A DNA stretch of 64,000 bases, from the NCBI GenBank assembly GCA_037039925.1, contig JAXRKP010000040.1, forward strand, positions 57,501-121,500, given 5' to 3'. The notes beneath the pieces were generated by a model. That model worked only from the letters and a program-made list of their open reading frames with translations. It was not told where the DNA came from and ran no database searches. A program made the position numbers and the translations under genes. Each line of letters begins with the position of its first letter. Position 1 is the stretch's first letter. This DNA comes from Doris montereyensis (Eukaryota > Mollusca > Gastropoda > Nudibranchia > Dorididae). Below, piece after piece: positions 1 to 12,635 of the stretch.

Positions 1-489
1 GAGAGAGAGATGAGAGAGAGAGAAGAGAGAGCAGGGGCTGAGGATGAGTTTGCTTGGAGTCCCTGAGAAGCCAGAGGAGAGGGAGAGAGAGATGTGGAGA
101 TTCTAGCTATTTAGATAGTTAAGAGAGACGAGGCGCACAGACATGTGTGCTAAATAGAGACAGAGGTGAAGAAAAACGTGAGAGACGTCCAGCTGAGAAG
201 GACAGACAGACAGACAGTTTTACAGACAAAGTTTGAGACAGACAGCAAGGGAGTCATACGTTGAGGAGGACTCAGTAGGAGGAGGAAGAGCCGAGGAGGA
301 GAGAGAAGAGAGAAGGAAGAGACAGGAGCTAAAATTGGAGAATTTTATATCGGGTTTTTGTCTGTGTAGGAAACTATGGAACCATTGTGAGTCAAAACGA
401 TACTGTGTGTGTGTGTTTGGAAGACGATAGTCATGATGATTGAGAAATGTGAATTTTGACATGCACCTTAAGTTGTGGAGTTAGAGAAC

Positions 490-1345
490 AGAAGATCAAA
501 TCAAAATACGTTGAAGCACGACAGTGTAACGACATCAGAATGATTGAGCAAATTGAAGATATTATGAGACGACCAACAGTATTCATAATATTATGAGAGA
601 CAATGGATACTCCCGTAGTCAGAGAAAAGGTGTCGGCCGCTCAAGCAAAAGCAGTGTGTGTGTGTTCAATCCTACCAAAATGAAAGATTTCCAGAAGGAA
701 GTTGAGTAAAGACGAAAGAAACTGAGACTGACAGAGTAAATAGAAAATCCATAAGAAAGTTCGTATCTGGAAATAACCCCAGAGATACACGGACAGATGA
801 GTTGTGAAATAAAATTATTATCTTCTTGTAAAAAAGGTGGGTTTTCGGCATTCCATCGGTTGACTCCTAAAGTATGTCTGCTATCTGTTTGTCTGTCTGT
901 CTGTGAAACAAGACGAAATAGGAAAAGTCTGTCGGGAATCCAAAGAGTCTACCTCCTTTGAGACATGGGTGACGGAAGAGCACGGTGTTGCTCAAAATCG
1001 AGATCACCTTAGTTGTGGATGTGGGTAAATCAAATCAAATCAAAATACGTTGAAGCACGTTAACGACTCTCGTCAGTATTCTTGACACGGACAATGGGAC
1101 TCTCAAGGTGTCGAAAAACGCTCTGTGTTCTCAACAGTTGGAATTATCATTATGAGTAAATCAAATCAAAAGAGTAAATAAAAATAGAAAAAGTTCAAAT
1201 AGGGGAAATAACTCCCAGTTATACAACAGATGAGTTGTGAAATAAAATTATTATCGTTCTTGTAAAACCTTGTGTTTCTTTATCATTATCTCCGTCTAAC
1301 TCCTTGTGTATGTCTGTCTATCTGTTTGTCTGTCTGTCTGTGTCT
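490..1345 (+). repeat. Duplicated composite repeat with SINE-A tail
   Basis: ATCAAATCAAAATACGTTGA and GCACG occur near 497 and near 1036. AGATGAGTTGTGAAATAAAA followed by TTATTATC occurs near 794 and near 1227. Each copy follows a SINE-A-like tail (CTTAGTTGTGGATGTGGG in the second) and ends near a (CTGT)n run. The AATAAA-containing block resembles a transcript 3' end, so the unit may be a retroposed sequence duplicated in tandem. Confidence 0.6.
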
Positions 1346-1609
1346 TCGGCAGTCTGTCGATCCGTATGTCTGTCTGTCTTGTCTTCTGGCACGTGTCTTC
1401 TCTCTCTCTCTCTCTATCTAAGGTCTTTCTGCCTCTGTCTTTCCCATTTTCTGTAGATGTGGATGTATAGGCCTACAGATATAAAGAACTACCTCAATGG
1501 TCCATGAATTGTGGATGGATATTTTTTTATGGTCATGTTTGGACCTCGAAAACAAAAGCTCTCACTTTTGTGAGATGAGTGCCATTGTAATGGTAAATAA
1601 AATGGGTAG

Positions 1610-1693
1610 ATACATAAATAAATAGATAGATAGATAGATATATGATTGATTGCTAGATATGGATAGATAGATAGATAGATAGATTCATACATA

Positions 1694-1727
<34 letters not shown>

Positions 1728-1798
1728 TAGATATATATATTATTTGTATTATATTATCAGTTGGGATGGGATAGATAGATTATCTATCTTTATTTATT

Positions 1799-1842
<44 letters not shown>

Positions 1843-1935
1843 CAGGATAGATAAAGATAGAAAGATAGATAGGATAGATAGATAAATAGATAGATAGATA
1901 GATAGATGGATAGATAGATAGACAGACAGATAGCC
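1610..1935 (+). repeat. (GATA)n/(TA)n microsatellite block
   Basis: Interrupted GATA tetranucleotides flank a (TA)n tract at about 1694-1740. Nothing else is seen here. Confidence 0.95.
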
Positions 1936-2269
1936 ATATATATAAGACGTATTTCATTAGTATATTTATATATATATATTATATATATATAGGTATATGT
2001 ATAGATAGAAAAGATAGATTCATGTGTGTGAGTATGCGTGTGTGTTTGATAGAGAGAAAGTGTGTGTGTGTATGTGTGTCTGTGTGTGTGTGTTTGCCTA
2101 CGTTTGTGTGTATGTGTACGCGAGTGTGGAAAACCATGATATACCCATATATGGCTTTAATACATATAGCCTTGAAAAATATATGACATTGACAACGAAC
2201 AATATATATTATATATACATTTTTAGATGCATTCGGGAAGTTTTTTTTAAAGTTATATAAGATACATGT

Positions 2270-2510
<241 letters not shown>

Positions 2511-2644
2511 CGATGGAACGACAGACAGATAGACAGGTAGACAGGCAGGCAAGGAGTGTAAGCTTGGTTAGTAGTGTCATCTCTTTTCGTGGCGAGGCGA
2601 TTGGTACCACCCACAAAGCTTTAAAAATGAATCCAAAAAGCACA

Positions 2645-4299
2645 AATTAATGTAAAACACAAAAATGTACAGCTTTCAACGACACGAACAAGCGAACCAA
2701 TTATGACAACCCATCTCAACCTGATTAGAACGTACGCATTTGTAGTAATCCATCAGCAATTAATCACCACTGGAAAATTTGTATCACACTATTGGTTTTG
2801 GCCCCGGCATCTAAGTTCATCACTCTATCCAATTAACTGCTAGATGTTTTCCCGCCCCAAATCAACACCCCGCCACACCCCCTCTGCAATCATATTTTAA
2901 ACAACTCTTTGTTGTCTTCATCTTAACATTATGTTTTAGTGAGTTTTGCCAAATGCGAAGACGTATACAGTCACAATGCAACATGCAAGACGTCACATTT
3001 GCGTATGCCGATGTTTTGTTATCAGTTTTCAGATTGAGGACAAATTAAAAACAAAACAATACAAAGATAGAATTATTTCCTCTTATCTCTAAACAAAATA
3101 AAAGTTATTTCAGATATAAATCTATTTTGAGAGTGGTGGCCTAGTGGAAATGTCAACAGCTGCAATACACATCAACAAAATGGCAAACTAATGACAATAA
3201 TTAATGATTTCTTCTAATAACGATATCATATTGCATACACACCTGTTACTGCTAGTTTACTGCCACACGTAGCCCTCCCAGTTTTGGTATGGTATCGATA
3301 CGAATTCAAGTCAAGTACTCAGTAAACAATATTTATCATAGTCACAATGATTTGGAATGTACATTATAAAAGATTTCTTTTTGTATTTTGACAGAAAAAT
3401 GTTATTCATGAAAAAGATTTCCCCTTAATATGTTTCTACAAATAGAAAGTATATATGAATTACGCTAGCCTCAATGGATCATGAATAGTGCAACCACGAA
3501 TGAAATTGAATCACAAAGCTGTGCCTATAATTTGTGGCAAATATTCTGCATTATAGACAAATCAGAACCTGGAACATAGACATCTCCAAAATATTGTTAT
3601 GTATTTTCAGTGCTGTATATTTTAACAGAGAATTTTTTTAGCCTGATTTGATATTTTTGATAAGGAGGTGTTGAAGGGGCTAAGGAGAGATCATTTTCGG
3701 GAGAAAAGTGAAAGGAAAACATTTAATAAGTCACAGTAATTAAAAGGTACTAATTCGGATATTTGTTTCAATATCTGAATGAATAGCCATTAACATCATG
3801 TTCTTTTAAGTTTTCAAATTATTTCACAGCTTTGAGTTGTGCATTTTGTGCAGTTTCTCAAGGGAAATGTTAAATAAAGCATTAAGCAATTTTTAGGTGT
3901 TTTAAATATCAGTATTACATGTATAAAGCACGAATGCCCGCTGCTTTGTGTTTACTTATCATGGAGTATGGCAGAAAGTTTTTGAGATGTTGATAAAATA
4001 CAAATTTATATTATAAAAGCAGACCTAACACGAAGAATATCGATGTTTATCAAGATGAAATGCAAAAAAACAAGGTACGCTTCTTCATAACAATTTTCAA
4101 CGATTTTGCTTTGATATGGCGGCTTTTCCTTTTGTTTTGCCTTGGCACAGATGTAGAAAAAATACAAACATTCAAAACTGGACCAACATTAGTACCTTAA
4201 GTCTTTCAAGCAGATATAAAATAACAACTGTATCATAAAAAAAAGAAAAAAAAGACAGAATATTATTTGATTACAAAAGAATGAGTTTATTCAGGTCTG
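2645..4299 (+). other. Mostly unique 5' flank of WDCP
   Basis: This AT-rich stretch has no recognised repeat family, no long open frame and no protein similarity. It holds the sequence upstream of the WDCP start and may include distal promoter elements or a non-coding exon. Confidence 0.5.
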
Positions 4300-4587
4300 A
4301 GATATCGATACCCCAATGTGTATTGTGTACTTGTGTACATTCTCCTCCGCTTCGCATAGTTGCAGTCATGGTAGACTTTCCATGAACTATGAATTTATAG
4401 GCCAAGTGACTTGCCTGTGTGTGAGGGAAGCGCTATCCCCGTGGTAGATCTAGGAAAGCCAGCATTGTCATTGTCAGTCGTCTCACACAAACCCGTTCCT
4501 CTCATTTTATTCTGGGGGATTGCTGTGTTGATGGATATATAGGTTTTGTCTACAACACTCGGTTTTGGAATAACCCAGGAATACGAG
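4300..4587 (+). promoter_or_regulatory. 5' UTR and probable promoter-proximal region of WDCP
   Basis: This stretch lies immediately upstream of the WDCP start codon and is free of the interspersed repeats that fill the rest of the window. It is more balanced in GC than the flank. No convincing TATA box or initiator could be chosen by eye, so the label is inferred from position only. A non-coding first exon further upstream is possible. Confidence 0.35.
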
Positions 4588-4642
4588 ATGGAGCTAGGGA
4601 AGGCTCGTCTTCGAAAAGTTGGAATTAACAATCTTCACTGTG
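4588..4642 (+). CDS. WDCP: WDCP orthologue, coding exon 1 (start codon)
   Basis: This is the first coding exon of a WD repeat and coiled-coil-containing protein (WDCP, human C2orf44). It encodes 18 residues, MELGKARLRKVGINNLHC, and one extra base. Vertebrate WDCP begins MELGKGKLLRTGLNALHQ, so the match is close even though the exon is short. The start ATG has a favourable context (G at -3 and G at +4). The donor is G|GTAAGT at 4643. The leftover G joins CC of the exon at 43350 to give GCC (Ala), which restores the family's AVHP motif and confirms the pairing across a 38.7 kb intron. WDCP is a cytoplasmic WD-repeat protein known to self-associate and to bind the kinase HCK. Its basic cellular role is poorly defined. 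Confidence 0.87.
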
Positions 4643-5039
4643 GTAAGTAGAATAGAATGTATTATAAAGTTTGAGGTAGCAAGTGTTTGCTTTTAACCAA
4701 CCAATGAAGTAGATCCTTACCCATCCTAGATGCCTAGGGACCTTTTTTGAGATCCCGACCTAAAATCGAGACACATTGTAATGTATTGTGTGGACTGTTG
4801 TTGCCATTCAGCTCTAGAAGATCTAAGTAGGTATAACTGCTTAAACATTTATAAGAGCTTGTTGATTTAAAATCTAGATTCTAAATCTAGATTAGCTCTA
4901 GATCTAGAATTCTAGATCATTATCATTTTTTAACAAAAATGTTTACAGTTATCAAATCACTCTCCATGATTAAGTTGCTCAATGACCAATTGATATTATA
5001 AACTACTACACACCTACCCCCCCTATCCCCCTCCTCCTA

Positions 5040-5175
5040 CTCCTTTCTCTCTCTCTCCACCTCTCTCCCTCTCTCTCTCTCTCTCCTATCACACTCTCTC
5101 ACACACTCACTGGTGACACACTCTCTCTCTATTACACACACGCACACACACTCTCTCTTTCTCTATGTCAAGCCC
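5040..5175 (+). repeat. Interrupted (CT)n/(CA)n tract
   Basis: The tract consists of CT and CA dinucleotides with frequent interruptions, in the first kilobase of intron 1. Confidence 0.85.
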
Positions 5176-5179
5176 ACAC

Positions 5180-6260
5180 ACACAGCCTCCTTTCCCACAA
5201 TATATGTGAATGTACAATACAAATAATCTGATATAGATCTAGATTGACCTAGAACAATGATTGGAAGGAGTTCCATAGTATAGTAGTCAGGATACCACCC
5301 AAGGGACATAATAAAGAGGGTTTATTTTGAAGGGGTGAAATAAAATGTTGGGGCTTCGTTTTTGTGGAGGAGAAAGAAAAAAAGTAAAATAAAGAGATAG
5401 TTGGAAGAGCTACCTTCAATGTGGGCCAATTAGAGATCGTGTATCACTATTATTGTGACAATGGATGGGACTGAAGACTAACAACAATGGGCAGAACACG
5501 AGCAGTTCAATGAGTGAGTGAGATGAGTGACGATAGACTGATTGATGAACACGAGCAGTTCAAATGTGACAATGATGAGGAACCGGACCGACACTTTATC
5601 ATAAATCGGCCTAAGCCTGAAACCAACTATGTAGTTTGAAGTAGCATTGGACTATGTGGAGACATGCTGTTACCGAGAAGGGTAGGTGTCTGGTTTTTAA
5701 TGAGCATTTTTTGTAAATGTTTTACCAGTCCATGTTACCGAATTTGCATTATAAAAAGTGCGAAGTTTGTACATACTGATTAATTGACGTTGTCTAAATG
5801 ACAATAAACAGAAGCTCCCCCTGAACAACCTCCGCACCTCCCCCCCCCCCCCACAATCCCACCAACCCATAAAACTAACCCCCCCATAAGAGGCAAGCGT
5901 AGGGCGCCGGGGAAACGAATAGCAATAGGGGTGAACATACCTGTTTTATTGTTAACCATCTATCAACCATCCCTTACCCTGCTCCCTTAACCTGACACAT
6001 ATATAAGCTCTCTCCTCCCCCCCCTCCATTTAAGGTAATCTTCCCTTTGTTGCTAGGCAGTCTCCTAGCGGTAGCAGGGGGAAAATCCTAAAATTTATGT
6101 TGCCGACAGTGAAACCGGTGAGAAAGAAAGAAGATGGCCGTTGTGTGGAAGCTATAGGCTCGACTCGGTAGTTCTCTATGGATTATTGTGTCTAAAAACT
6201 GATTTCTGTCCATTGAAATGTGCTAGAATAATATGTAAAGTTTGTTTGATGAGTATTATC
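5180..6260 (+). other. Intron 1 segment without recognised genes
   Basis: A short direct repeat of ACACGAGCAGTTCAA (5496 and 5548) and a poly-C run at 5838 are the only structures seen. There is no coding signal. Confidence 0.5.
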
Positions 6261-6769
6261 TTTACTTCATATTGAATAAAAGTCACCAGCGGAGGAAAAA
6301 ATCGTTACCCCGATCTTGGAAGTCCTACCCAATGATTCCCAACTTCTCCAGGCTTGCACTCCCTTATGTTCAGTGGCAATGTCCAGGGACTGCTTGATTT
6401 TTGTGCAGTCCCCATATAAATTTCCTCCATTTGACGAAAGTTTTGTTCCACAATTTCTATTTTGTCTGGAGGTAAGTGTGGGACCCGGAGTGAATCTGTG
6501 CACCCGTTACTATTCTATAGTATAATAGTTATGACACCAAGTTTTGGGTTCAAAGTTGAAACATCACCAATTTTCGTACTCTGGTTTGAACAACAGCCAC
6601 TGACAAATGGACGCAAAAAAAACCGAAAGCATTTCACACACAACCCTTTTTTCATCTCGTTTCTATGCCAACGTTGGTACTGTTCTCGCCAGACAAAACT
6701 GCTCTACGTTGGATACTTGTCGTTGATCTTCCACAATTTTGGAGTGACGTGATCCTCTTTTTTCAGTGT

Positions 6770-6923
6770 TTCCTGCGGGTATTGCATTGTTTTCAGTCTT
6801 TCCTGAATAAATTATTGTTTCATTGGTTGTCAATTTTGTTTCTCCTAATCCTATCCAATGAGTTTCACCGATTCCAAGAATATCCAGTTGATAGTTCCTG
6901 AATATCACATCAGTGTATTGCAT
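6770..6923 (-). mobile_element. LINE (non-LTR retrotransposon) endonuclease fragment
   Basis: On the minus strand a short open frame reads YQLDILGIGETHWIGLGETK followed by ETIIYSGK. This is the ILGIsETrWtGsG block with its catalytic Glu found near the N-terminus of apurinic-like endonucleases of LINEs. The frame continues to 6663 but loses recognisable similarity, and no reverse transcriptase follows, so the copy is a small fragment. Confidence 0.72.
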
Positions 6924-6968
6924 ACCATGTCAACTCCCCCCCCCCCAATCTATGTGTCTGTGTCTTGC

Positions 6969-7085
6969 GGACAATTGACGGGATGTACTGGGAAGTCCTT
7001 CTGTTCTTTCATTCTTTTACTTAAATCTTTCATCTTGTTTAGCTCTGAGATCATTGCCAATGGTGGTGGGGGGATTCAATGAAAC
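6969..7085 (+). repeat. Family D copy followed by (TC)n
   Basis: Family D has the order: GGCGGGCGTTGCTGG, GGTCCTACTTCTTTCCTTTC, TGTTTCCTCTTAATTC, CTGAGATCACCGCATATG, GGTGGACGGGGTAAATTTCA, ATGAAACAAA. This copy has GGGATTCAATGAAACAAATG at its end and runs within 80 bp into a 125-bp (TC)n tract. Confidence 0.7.
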
Positions 7086-7161
7086 AAATGAGTATATATG
7101 TGTATCTCTGTCTTTTTTTTTTTTTCTCACCCACTCTCTTTCTCTACATAGATCTACATAT

Positions 7162-7165
7162 TTCA

Positions 7166-7263
<98 letters not shown>

Positions 7264-7290
7264 CTCTCTATCTCCATCTCTATCTTTTTC
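7162..7290 (+). repeat. (TC)n microsatellite
   Basis: A nearly pure TC tract with a few TATC interruptions lies just after a family D copy. Confidence 0.95.
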
Positions 7291-7389
7291 TAAGCAGGCT
7301 CTGCTGGCAGGTCCTATTTCTTTCCTTTCACTCTACAACTGATCTTTGCTGCTTTCTGCTGAGATCACAGCACATTAACCTGAACAGGC

Positions 7390-7620
7390 GCCAATGTGCC
7401 CTCTTTGTGACCACCCCCATGAAACTGTGACGCACCACCTTTTTGAATGTCACAAACTAAAAGATCTACGCAAAACTCTACTCCCAGAGAAACCCGATAC
7501 CTGGAATACTATAATGGAACTTTACAACAGATAGAAAACACCTGCAGATACCACTTCATGGCATATTGTCGAAGGACAAATGTCCTAGCACTGCTGGATC
7601 AATTACAGCTAGAATAAAAT
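7390..7620 (+). mobile_element. LINE 3' end: C-terminal zinc-binding segment and tail
   Basis: The + strand reads MCPLCDHPHETVTHHLFECH followed by KLKDLRKTLLPEKP, and stops at TAG near 7532. The CPLC-xn-ETxxHxxxxC pattern is the Cys/His segment at the C-terminus of many LINE polyproteins. It is followed by a short untranslated tail ending in AGAATAAAAT. The fragment sits between two truncated family D copies. Confidence 0.75.
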
Positions 7621-7714
7621 CTTTTATCTTGTGGCTTGTTTCATAATTCTCCTGAGATCACTACATATTGATATGGTGGACAGTGTGAATTGGAACGAAA
7701 ATGTATCTCACCCA

Positions 7715-7723
7715 TCCCCCCCT

Positions 7724-7757
<34 letters not shown>

Positions 7758-7793
7758 CTCCTCTCTATCTATCTCCTCCCTCCTCCCTCCCTC

Positions 7794-7860
<67 letters not shown>
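7715..7860 (+). repeat. (TC)n microsatellite
   Basis: The tract follows the end of a family D remnant (GGTGGACAGTGTGAATTGGA). It begins with TATC units and becomes pure TC. Confidence 0.95.
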
Positions 7861-7862
<2 letters not shown>

Positions 7863-8059
7863 ACTTGGGCAACATTATTAAAGTTCCAACAACTCCCCTA
7901 GTCAAAGCCCTAAATGATCGCCCACGGTGCATGGTTACACAAGCCAACTATATCCAGCTGCCAAAGCTCAGAAACGAGGCATACAATATGCACACGTCTG
8001 CTAAAACTAAAAGCATAAACCTAGGCGACATAGGCATAAACCCATAAGTGGCTGAGTCA

Positions 8060-9010
8060 GAAGAAAGCCACCAATCGAAGATCTCAGATGAAAACACGAT
8101 TATTATAATGTTATATCGCCACCCGCCAGCTGTTCCCCAAACACAATTCACCTATACGTCTGTAATTCACTTGCAAAGTTTGTTGACTGTTGACATCCGA
8201 TGCCCTGGGCTGTGACGATTAGGACGTGCATACATTACAATAAATTGTTTTGACGTCTGTAACTGCCTGACCCTGGTGTGTTGATTTCCACGTCACGTGG
8301 TGATAAATTCATTACCGTCTCACGGCTCATGAGCAGATGGTTTTGGTTCTAAGTTATGGCGATTGGCTCAATGTCTAGAGTTCGTATACCAAGATTTCGT
8401 TTTCCTTCAGCGAAATGAAAGTAAAGGTGCTGGTGACATTTACCTCTTTGTCCGATCGAAGATGGACCCAGATCTCAAAGATACGGAGTTCATGAAATGA
8501 GCAAACTAATATTTGCCAGGGATTCCCTCCCCCTCGACTGAAATCTAAGATACATGCACTGTCTGGAGGATGGCTTCTCTAGTCTGATAGAAGATATATA
8601 TATATATATATATATTATATCTCAGATGTCTGACGTGTCGCAATGAACACATTGAACATCCGATGTCGTTTTAAAGAGGTACCATCTCTGTCACACATGG
8701 TGCGTAATTTAAAAGGTCAACTAAAATGAGACGAGCGCCAATTGTGAACGTGAGTGAATACAGAAAGTTGTTTTGCAGTGTATGCCCGTTTTCTGGTCTC
8801 TTCGTAGTCGCTGCTAAGTTTAATGAATATTATACGTCTGCGTACGATTATTGGTTCGGTCTGTAGCAAATGATCAACTTGTGGTCAACCGATAAAAGAA
8901 GGAATAATACTACAACAGGCCCGATAGTTCATCAAGAAGAACAGTGTTGCAAAAAATGAAAGTGTTCTTGTTTCCATATCTTTTTGTATATTCGTGGTTT
9001 AAAAAACAAA
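8060..9010 (+). other. Intron 1 segment, unique
   Basis: Apart from a short (TA)n at 8595 nothing repetitive or coding is recognised. Confidence 0.45.
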
Positions 9011-9016
9011 AGTGAT

Positions 9017-9336
9017 TTGATTTTACCCACGTCTACAACTAAGGTTGTCTCGGAGATTTTGTTAGGGTTTTTAATTCTGCCCTGTAGTGTAATCAGCTAA
9101 GGGATCTTTAACGTGCACATTGTGTTGTTATCTGCACAAGGGACCTCCTTTTTATCGTCCTTCTCCGATGAGACTAGATTTCGATTTACCTATCTGGCCC
9201 CGGGGGGGGGGGGGTCAGATTTTACTCTAAAAACTCGAGAAAAACGTGCAATCTGCCGGGGTTTGAACCCCCGATCTTTTGGCTACTAGGTAGACAACTT
9301 GCCCCTGGACTACCGAACCGAGTCCCCCCCCCCCCA
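9017..9336 (-). repeat. SINE-A copy
   Basis: Reading the minus strand, the copy starts GGACTCGGTTCGGTAGTCC, has a tRNA-like B box (GGGTTCAAACCCC), then a C-rich zone, then GATAAAAAGGAGG and CGTTAAAGATCCCTT, and ends in ACGTGGGTAAAATCAAATC. The order is the same in all copies of this family in the window. Confidence 0.8.
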
Positions 9337-9469
9337 ATTCGTGTAAACGTTTCATCCCCCCACCCCCACCCCAAATAGCACTTACATTGGAACTCCAGGA
9401 ACGTAAATGACATAAAGCTGCTAAAGGTTAAGGTAACAACGTGACTGCAGTGTTGTAACATGTAGTCAT

Positions 9470-10540
9470 GAAACTAGCTACCAAGACAATTCTTTAATGA
9501 CTTAATTATCATCCCTTTGCCTCTTATCGGGTGTTTTGGGTGGATGTTAAGCTGTTATGTTTATAATGTAACTCAGGGCGCGGGATCATTTAGTTTCCGT
9601 TGGAGGCCATCTGGAGCACATTATCATCTTCCCTGCTCTTAGTCTTATCACCTGGTCAATAGGAGTAGCACCCCGTATTACGTTGTTGCCATGCTAGTGT
9701 GGCGTCCACTGTTTGTTACCCCACTGTTAGTGTTAGCAGAGACACATTATAATCGTTTGGCTCCCTCGGACGTTGTAATGACGGGGTTTTACACGTTTTA
9801 GGATAGTATAGTAGGTCATATTTTCATGGTTCTGAGTCATCGTCAAGGCGTTGCACATGATGGTGGTCAATAATGCAGCATCCTGATAATGTAGGCGCCG
9901 TTGGGACGTTTTTGGTTTAGGCGTTCGTTTTTTTGTTTAGGCGTTCTAATATCTATAGGCGCCGTTTAATGTAGACGTACGTACTATAATATAGTTGATA
10001 ATTTTTGGAACATTTGACAACACGATGGCTAGCCCCATCGGTTGGCCAATCATCGCCACGTATAATAGGGGGGCTATAAATCTGTCAGTCTAGCGTTCTA
10101 ATGTAGTTCGCCATTTACGAAACAATTGGGATAGCATCATCATTGAGGTGTCATTGTAGCGAGGTACGGCCAATGTTAATAATAACAAGTAGTAATACGC
10201 CTAACTTACACTCTAGATCAGGACTTTGTTTTCTTTGTTTTTCGTTGTTGTTACTTCGAATATGTATCATCTTCAGTTTAAACGTTATTTTATTTTGTCA
10301 TTGGGATTACGACGCCACCCATATGTGTGATGAAACAAGCATATATATATATATAATTGTTAATGTAGTCTTCTGACATGGACTATAATCTATAGACTGT
10401 GCTGAATCGTGTATGAGTGTGTCTTGCGTGTTATATGACGTAGTCTATTATTGTCAGATTGGACAATAGAAACTGTCAGAGAGATGTGCTATTCCTTCGT
10501 GTATCATTGATTAGGATCATTATAAAATGTATTCCACCTT
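9470..10540 (+). other. Intron 1 segment, unique
   Basis: The stretch has small local repeats around GGCGCCGTT and GGCGTTC (9894-9970) but no coding potential. Confidence 0.45.
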
Positions 10541-10544
10541 TGCA

Positions 10545-11215
10545 ATTGGCGATGATGTATGGAAGGAGTTTGGGGTAAACTCTTTTGTGTGTGTGTGTGT
10601 GTGTGTTTGTTTAATTAACGCATGGGTTCCACTGTTTCTTATTTCTCTTTACGACCCTTGGCTTCTCCCTGACCTTTTGACCAGTGTCTGGGGCCACGGA
10701 ATTGTGACGACGTTGTTAACGTACTGCCATACGTCCTTTGGAAAGTACTATAGATGCTGTTTGACTTGGACTGATGGGATGTCCTACTTTCTTTTCCCTT
10801 TCAGTCTTTCAACATTCTTTCATCGTGTCCTATCAATTAATCCTGCCTATGTTATAGACGACGTAAATTCCAATGAAAGAAATCGGTGTCCTAATCGTCC
10901 AAGTTTTACCTGTGTGCCGTCTAAGTCTCACCATCGAGACGTATCATTTGCCTTTCTCGTGATAGTTGTTTGGGCTGTGTTACTCTTGCTCGCATCGGTA
11001 GTATTCTCAAGCTTTTGAACAAATTGTGGCTGGCAATGGACGCAAGGACAGTACATGAAATAAATGTACACAGCATGCACATGGCGACAGGCCGCCAGTA
11101 ATTGTCTCACTGCTGATGTCAAATAAAGGGCGATGATGTATTGAAAGAGTTTGGAGTAAACTCTCTTTGTGTGTGTGTGAGTTTGTTTAATTAACGCATG
11201 GATGACACTGTTTGT
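10545..11215 (+). repeat. Direct duplication about 580 bp apart
   Basis: GGCGATGATGTATGGAAGGA at 10549 recurs as GGCGATGATGTATTGAAAGA at 11130. Each is followed by GGTAAACTC or GAGTAAACTC, a (GT)n tract and TTTGTTTAATTAACGCATGG. The first copy holds the start of a 163-codon open frame with no recognisable product. Confidence 0.7.
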
Positions 11216-11844
11216 TGCAGGTGTGACATTGCCTCGTTCCTCTCAGACAATAATCGCACTGGAAGCGTGGGCAATAGGTTGGTAGCATTGGTAGGTTCTA
11301 CTTCTTTTCTTTCACTAGTTCACGCTCCCCTCATCCCTCCATCTTGTTGTTTCGTCTTAAGTCAGCATGAGGTCACTGCATATAGTAGACGGGTCAAATT
11401 CCAAGGAAACGAAACGAAGAACACGTGGCAAACAAACGGCAGTGTTCGCCATTATAAACAAAATTGGTGATTGAATGTCTGCCTAGAAGCCATCGTTGGA
11501 CCATTTGGCTACTATAACGTTTTCATACAGACCGTGCAGAGCTGTGTCTGTAATGGATACTCCAAAGTGTTTCAAGCTTGAGAAAACTGTGAAGGTGTTG
11601 AAGCCTCTTGATTTTTGGCTTTTTCTTGTCCATGTTTTGACAAAGTGATCGTAACAGTTCATTTGTCGGGGACATGTCGATTCATTATGGCAAATGATTT
11701 CCAGTCAGTGATAGTTCATGTTTCGAATGAGTACTAATAGAGATGGTAGTGTTGTATTTATGTTGCATATTTTATCTAAACATTTGGTATTGGTGTCTCT
11801 GCGGCCGTTTCGTTGTAAGTGAAGAGGTCAATTGGGACAGTGTC

Positions 11845-12005
11845 CATAGCCTCGTGGTTGGGCTGACGACTTGGGATTGACGTTGTGGCTCCCATTGCCT
11901 GGCTACGCTAGGTCCAACATTGTGTTCCTTGGGTCCAACGTTCTCTTCCTTGGGAAAGACCTTTGACACGCATCTCCCATCTGGACTACGGTGTATATGG
12001 GTACA
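11845..12005 (+). repeat. SINE-B fragment, diverged
   Basis: The blocks CATAGCCTCGTGGTTGGGCT, AACATTGTGTTCCTTGG and TTCCTTGGGAAAGACCTTTG follow the SINE-B order. The GTTCCTTGGGTCCAACGTTC block is locally duplicated. The 3' part is missing. Confidence 0.6.
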
Positions 12006-12057
12006 GCTTTATCTGGGATTTAAAAAAAGAATAATTGTGTTTGTTTGTTTGGGTTTT

Positions 12058-12335
12058 TTCTACCCACGTCTGATGTGATGTCGATTTGTTGTTTATGATA
12101 GTTTTTTTGTTTGGTTATCTTTTTTCTGTTTTTTGGGGTGTTTTTTTGTTGTTGGTAGGATTTTAAAATTCGCCCGGACTGTCAACAGCCAAGGGATCTG
12201 TAACATGCACAGAGTTGGTCCACCTATATGGACCAGGGAATGTTTCTTTTCTCGAGAAACATTTTCAACCCCATGTCGGGGCACAAGCCCATAACCTTTT
12301 GGTTGAGAGGCAGACACCTTGCCATTGCATGTCCT
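12058..12335 (-). repeat. SINE-A copy, diverged
   Basis: The copy contains GCCAAGGGATCTGTAACATG, the CTCGAGAAACATTTTC zone and the head CTTTTGGTTGAGAGGCAGAC in the same order as other SINE-A copies on the minus strand. It is directly followed by a SINE-B copy in the same orientation. Confidence 0.7.
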
Positions 12336-12394
12336 CTCATCTGGGAGTAAAAGCTACCGTCCTGATTTATAGAGTCAAAGTTTTCGTGGTTTTC

Positions 12395-12635
12395 ATAGTG
12401 CCTAGCGGATCAGGTGGTAATACATCACCTCTTAGACAGGACGCTGTCTAGTCCGTCGCAGGTATTTACTTACCAGCATGTGATGGTATTATTTATAACT
12501 GGGTCGAGTGGGACAACCCTGTTACGTTGTCTTTCGAAAAGAGCACAACGTCATACCTACCATTACCAGAATTCGAACCTCAGGACCTCACGATCCCAAA
12601 TCCTGCAACCTAACCACCAGGCCATCGTGGCCAAA
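12395..12635 (-). repeat. SINE-B copy
   Basis: On the minus strand the head reads GGCCACGATGGCCTGGTGGT, followed by a B box-like GGTTCGAATTC. The body blocks TTTCGAAAGACAACG and CCAGTTATAAATAATAC are diverged. The tail holds AGGTGATGTATTACCACC. It follows a SINE-A copy in the same orientation. Confidence 0.68.

Noticed and set aside
4860..4920. Cluster of TCTAGA and AGATCT palindromes
   Set aside because: The cluster is short and of low complexity. Similar AGATCTAGATCT runs occur elsewhere (30338) with no shared context.
10527..11018. 163-codon + strand frame
   Set aside because: It crosses a (GT)n tract and a degenerate family D copy and shows no domain. It is judged a chance frame.
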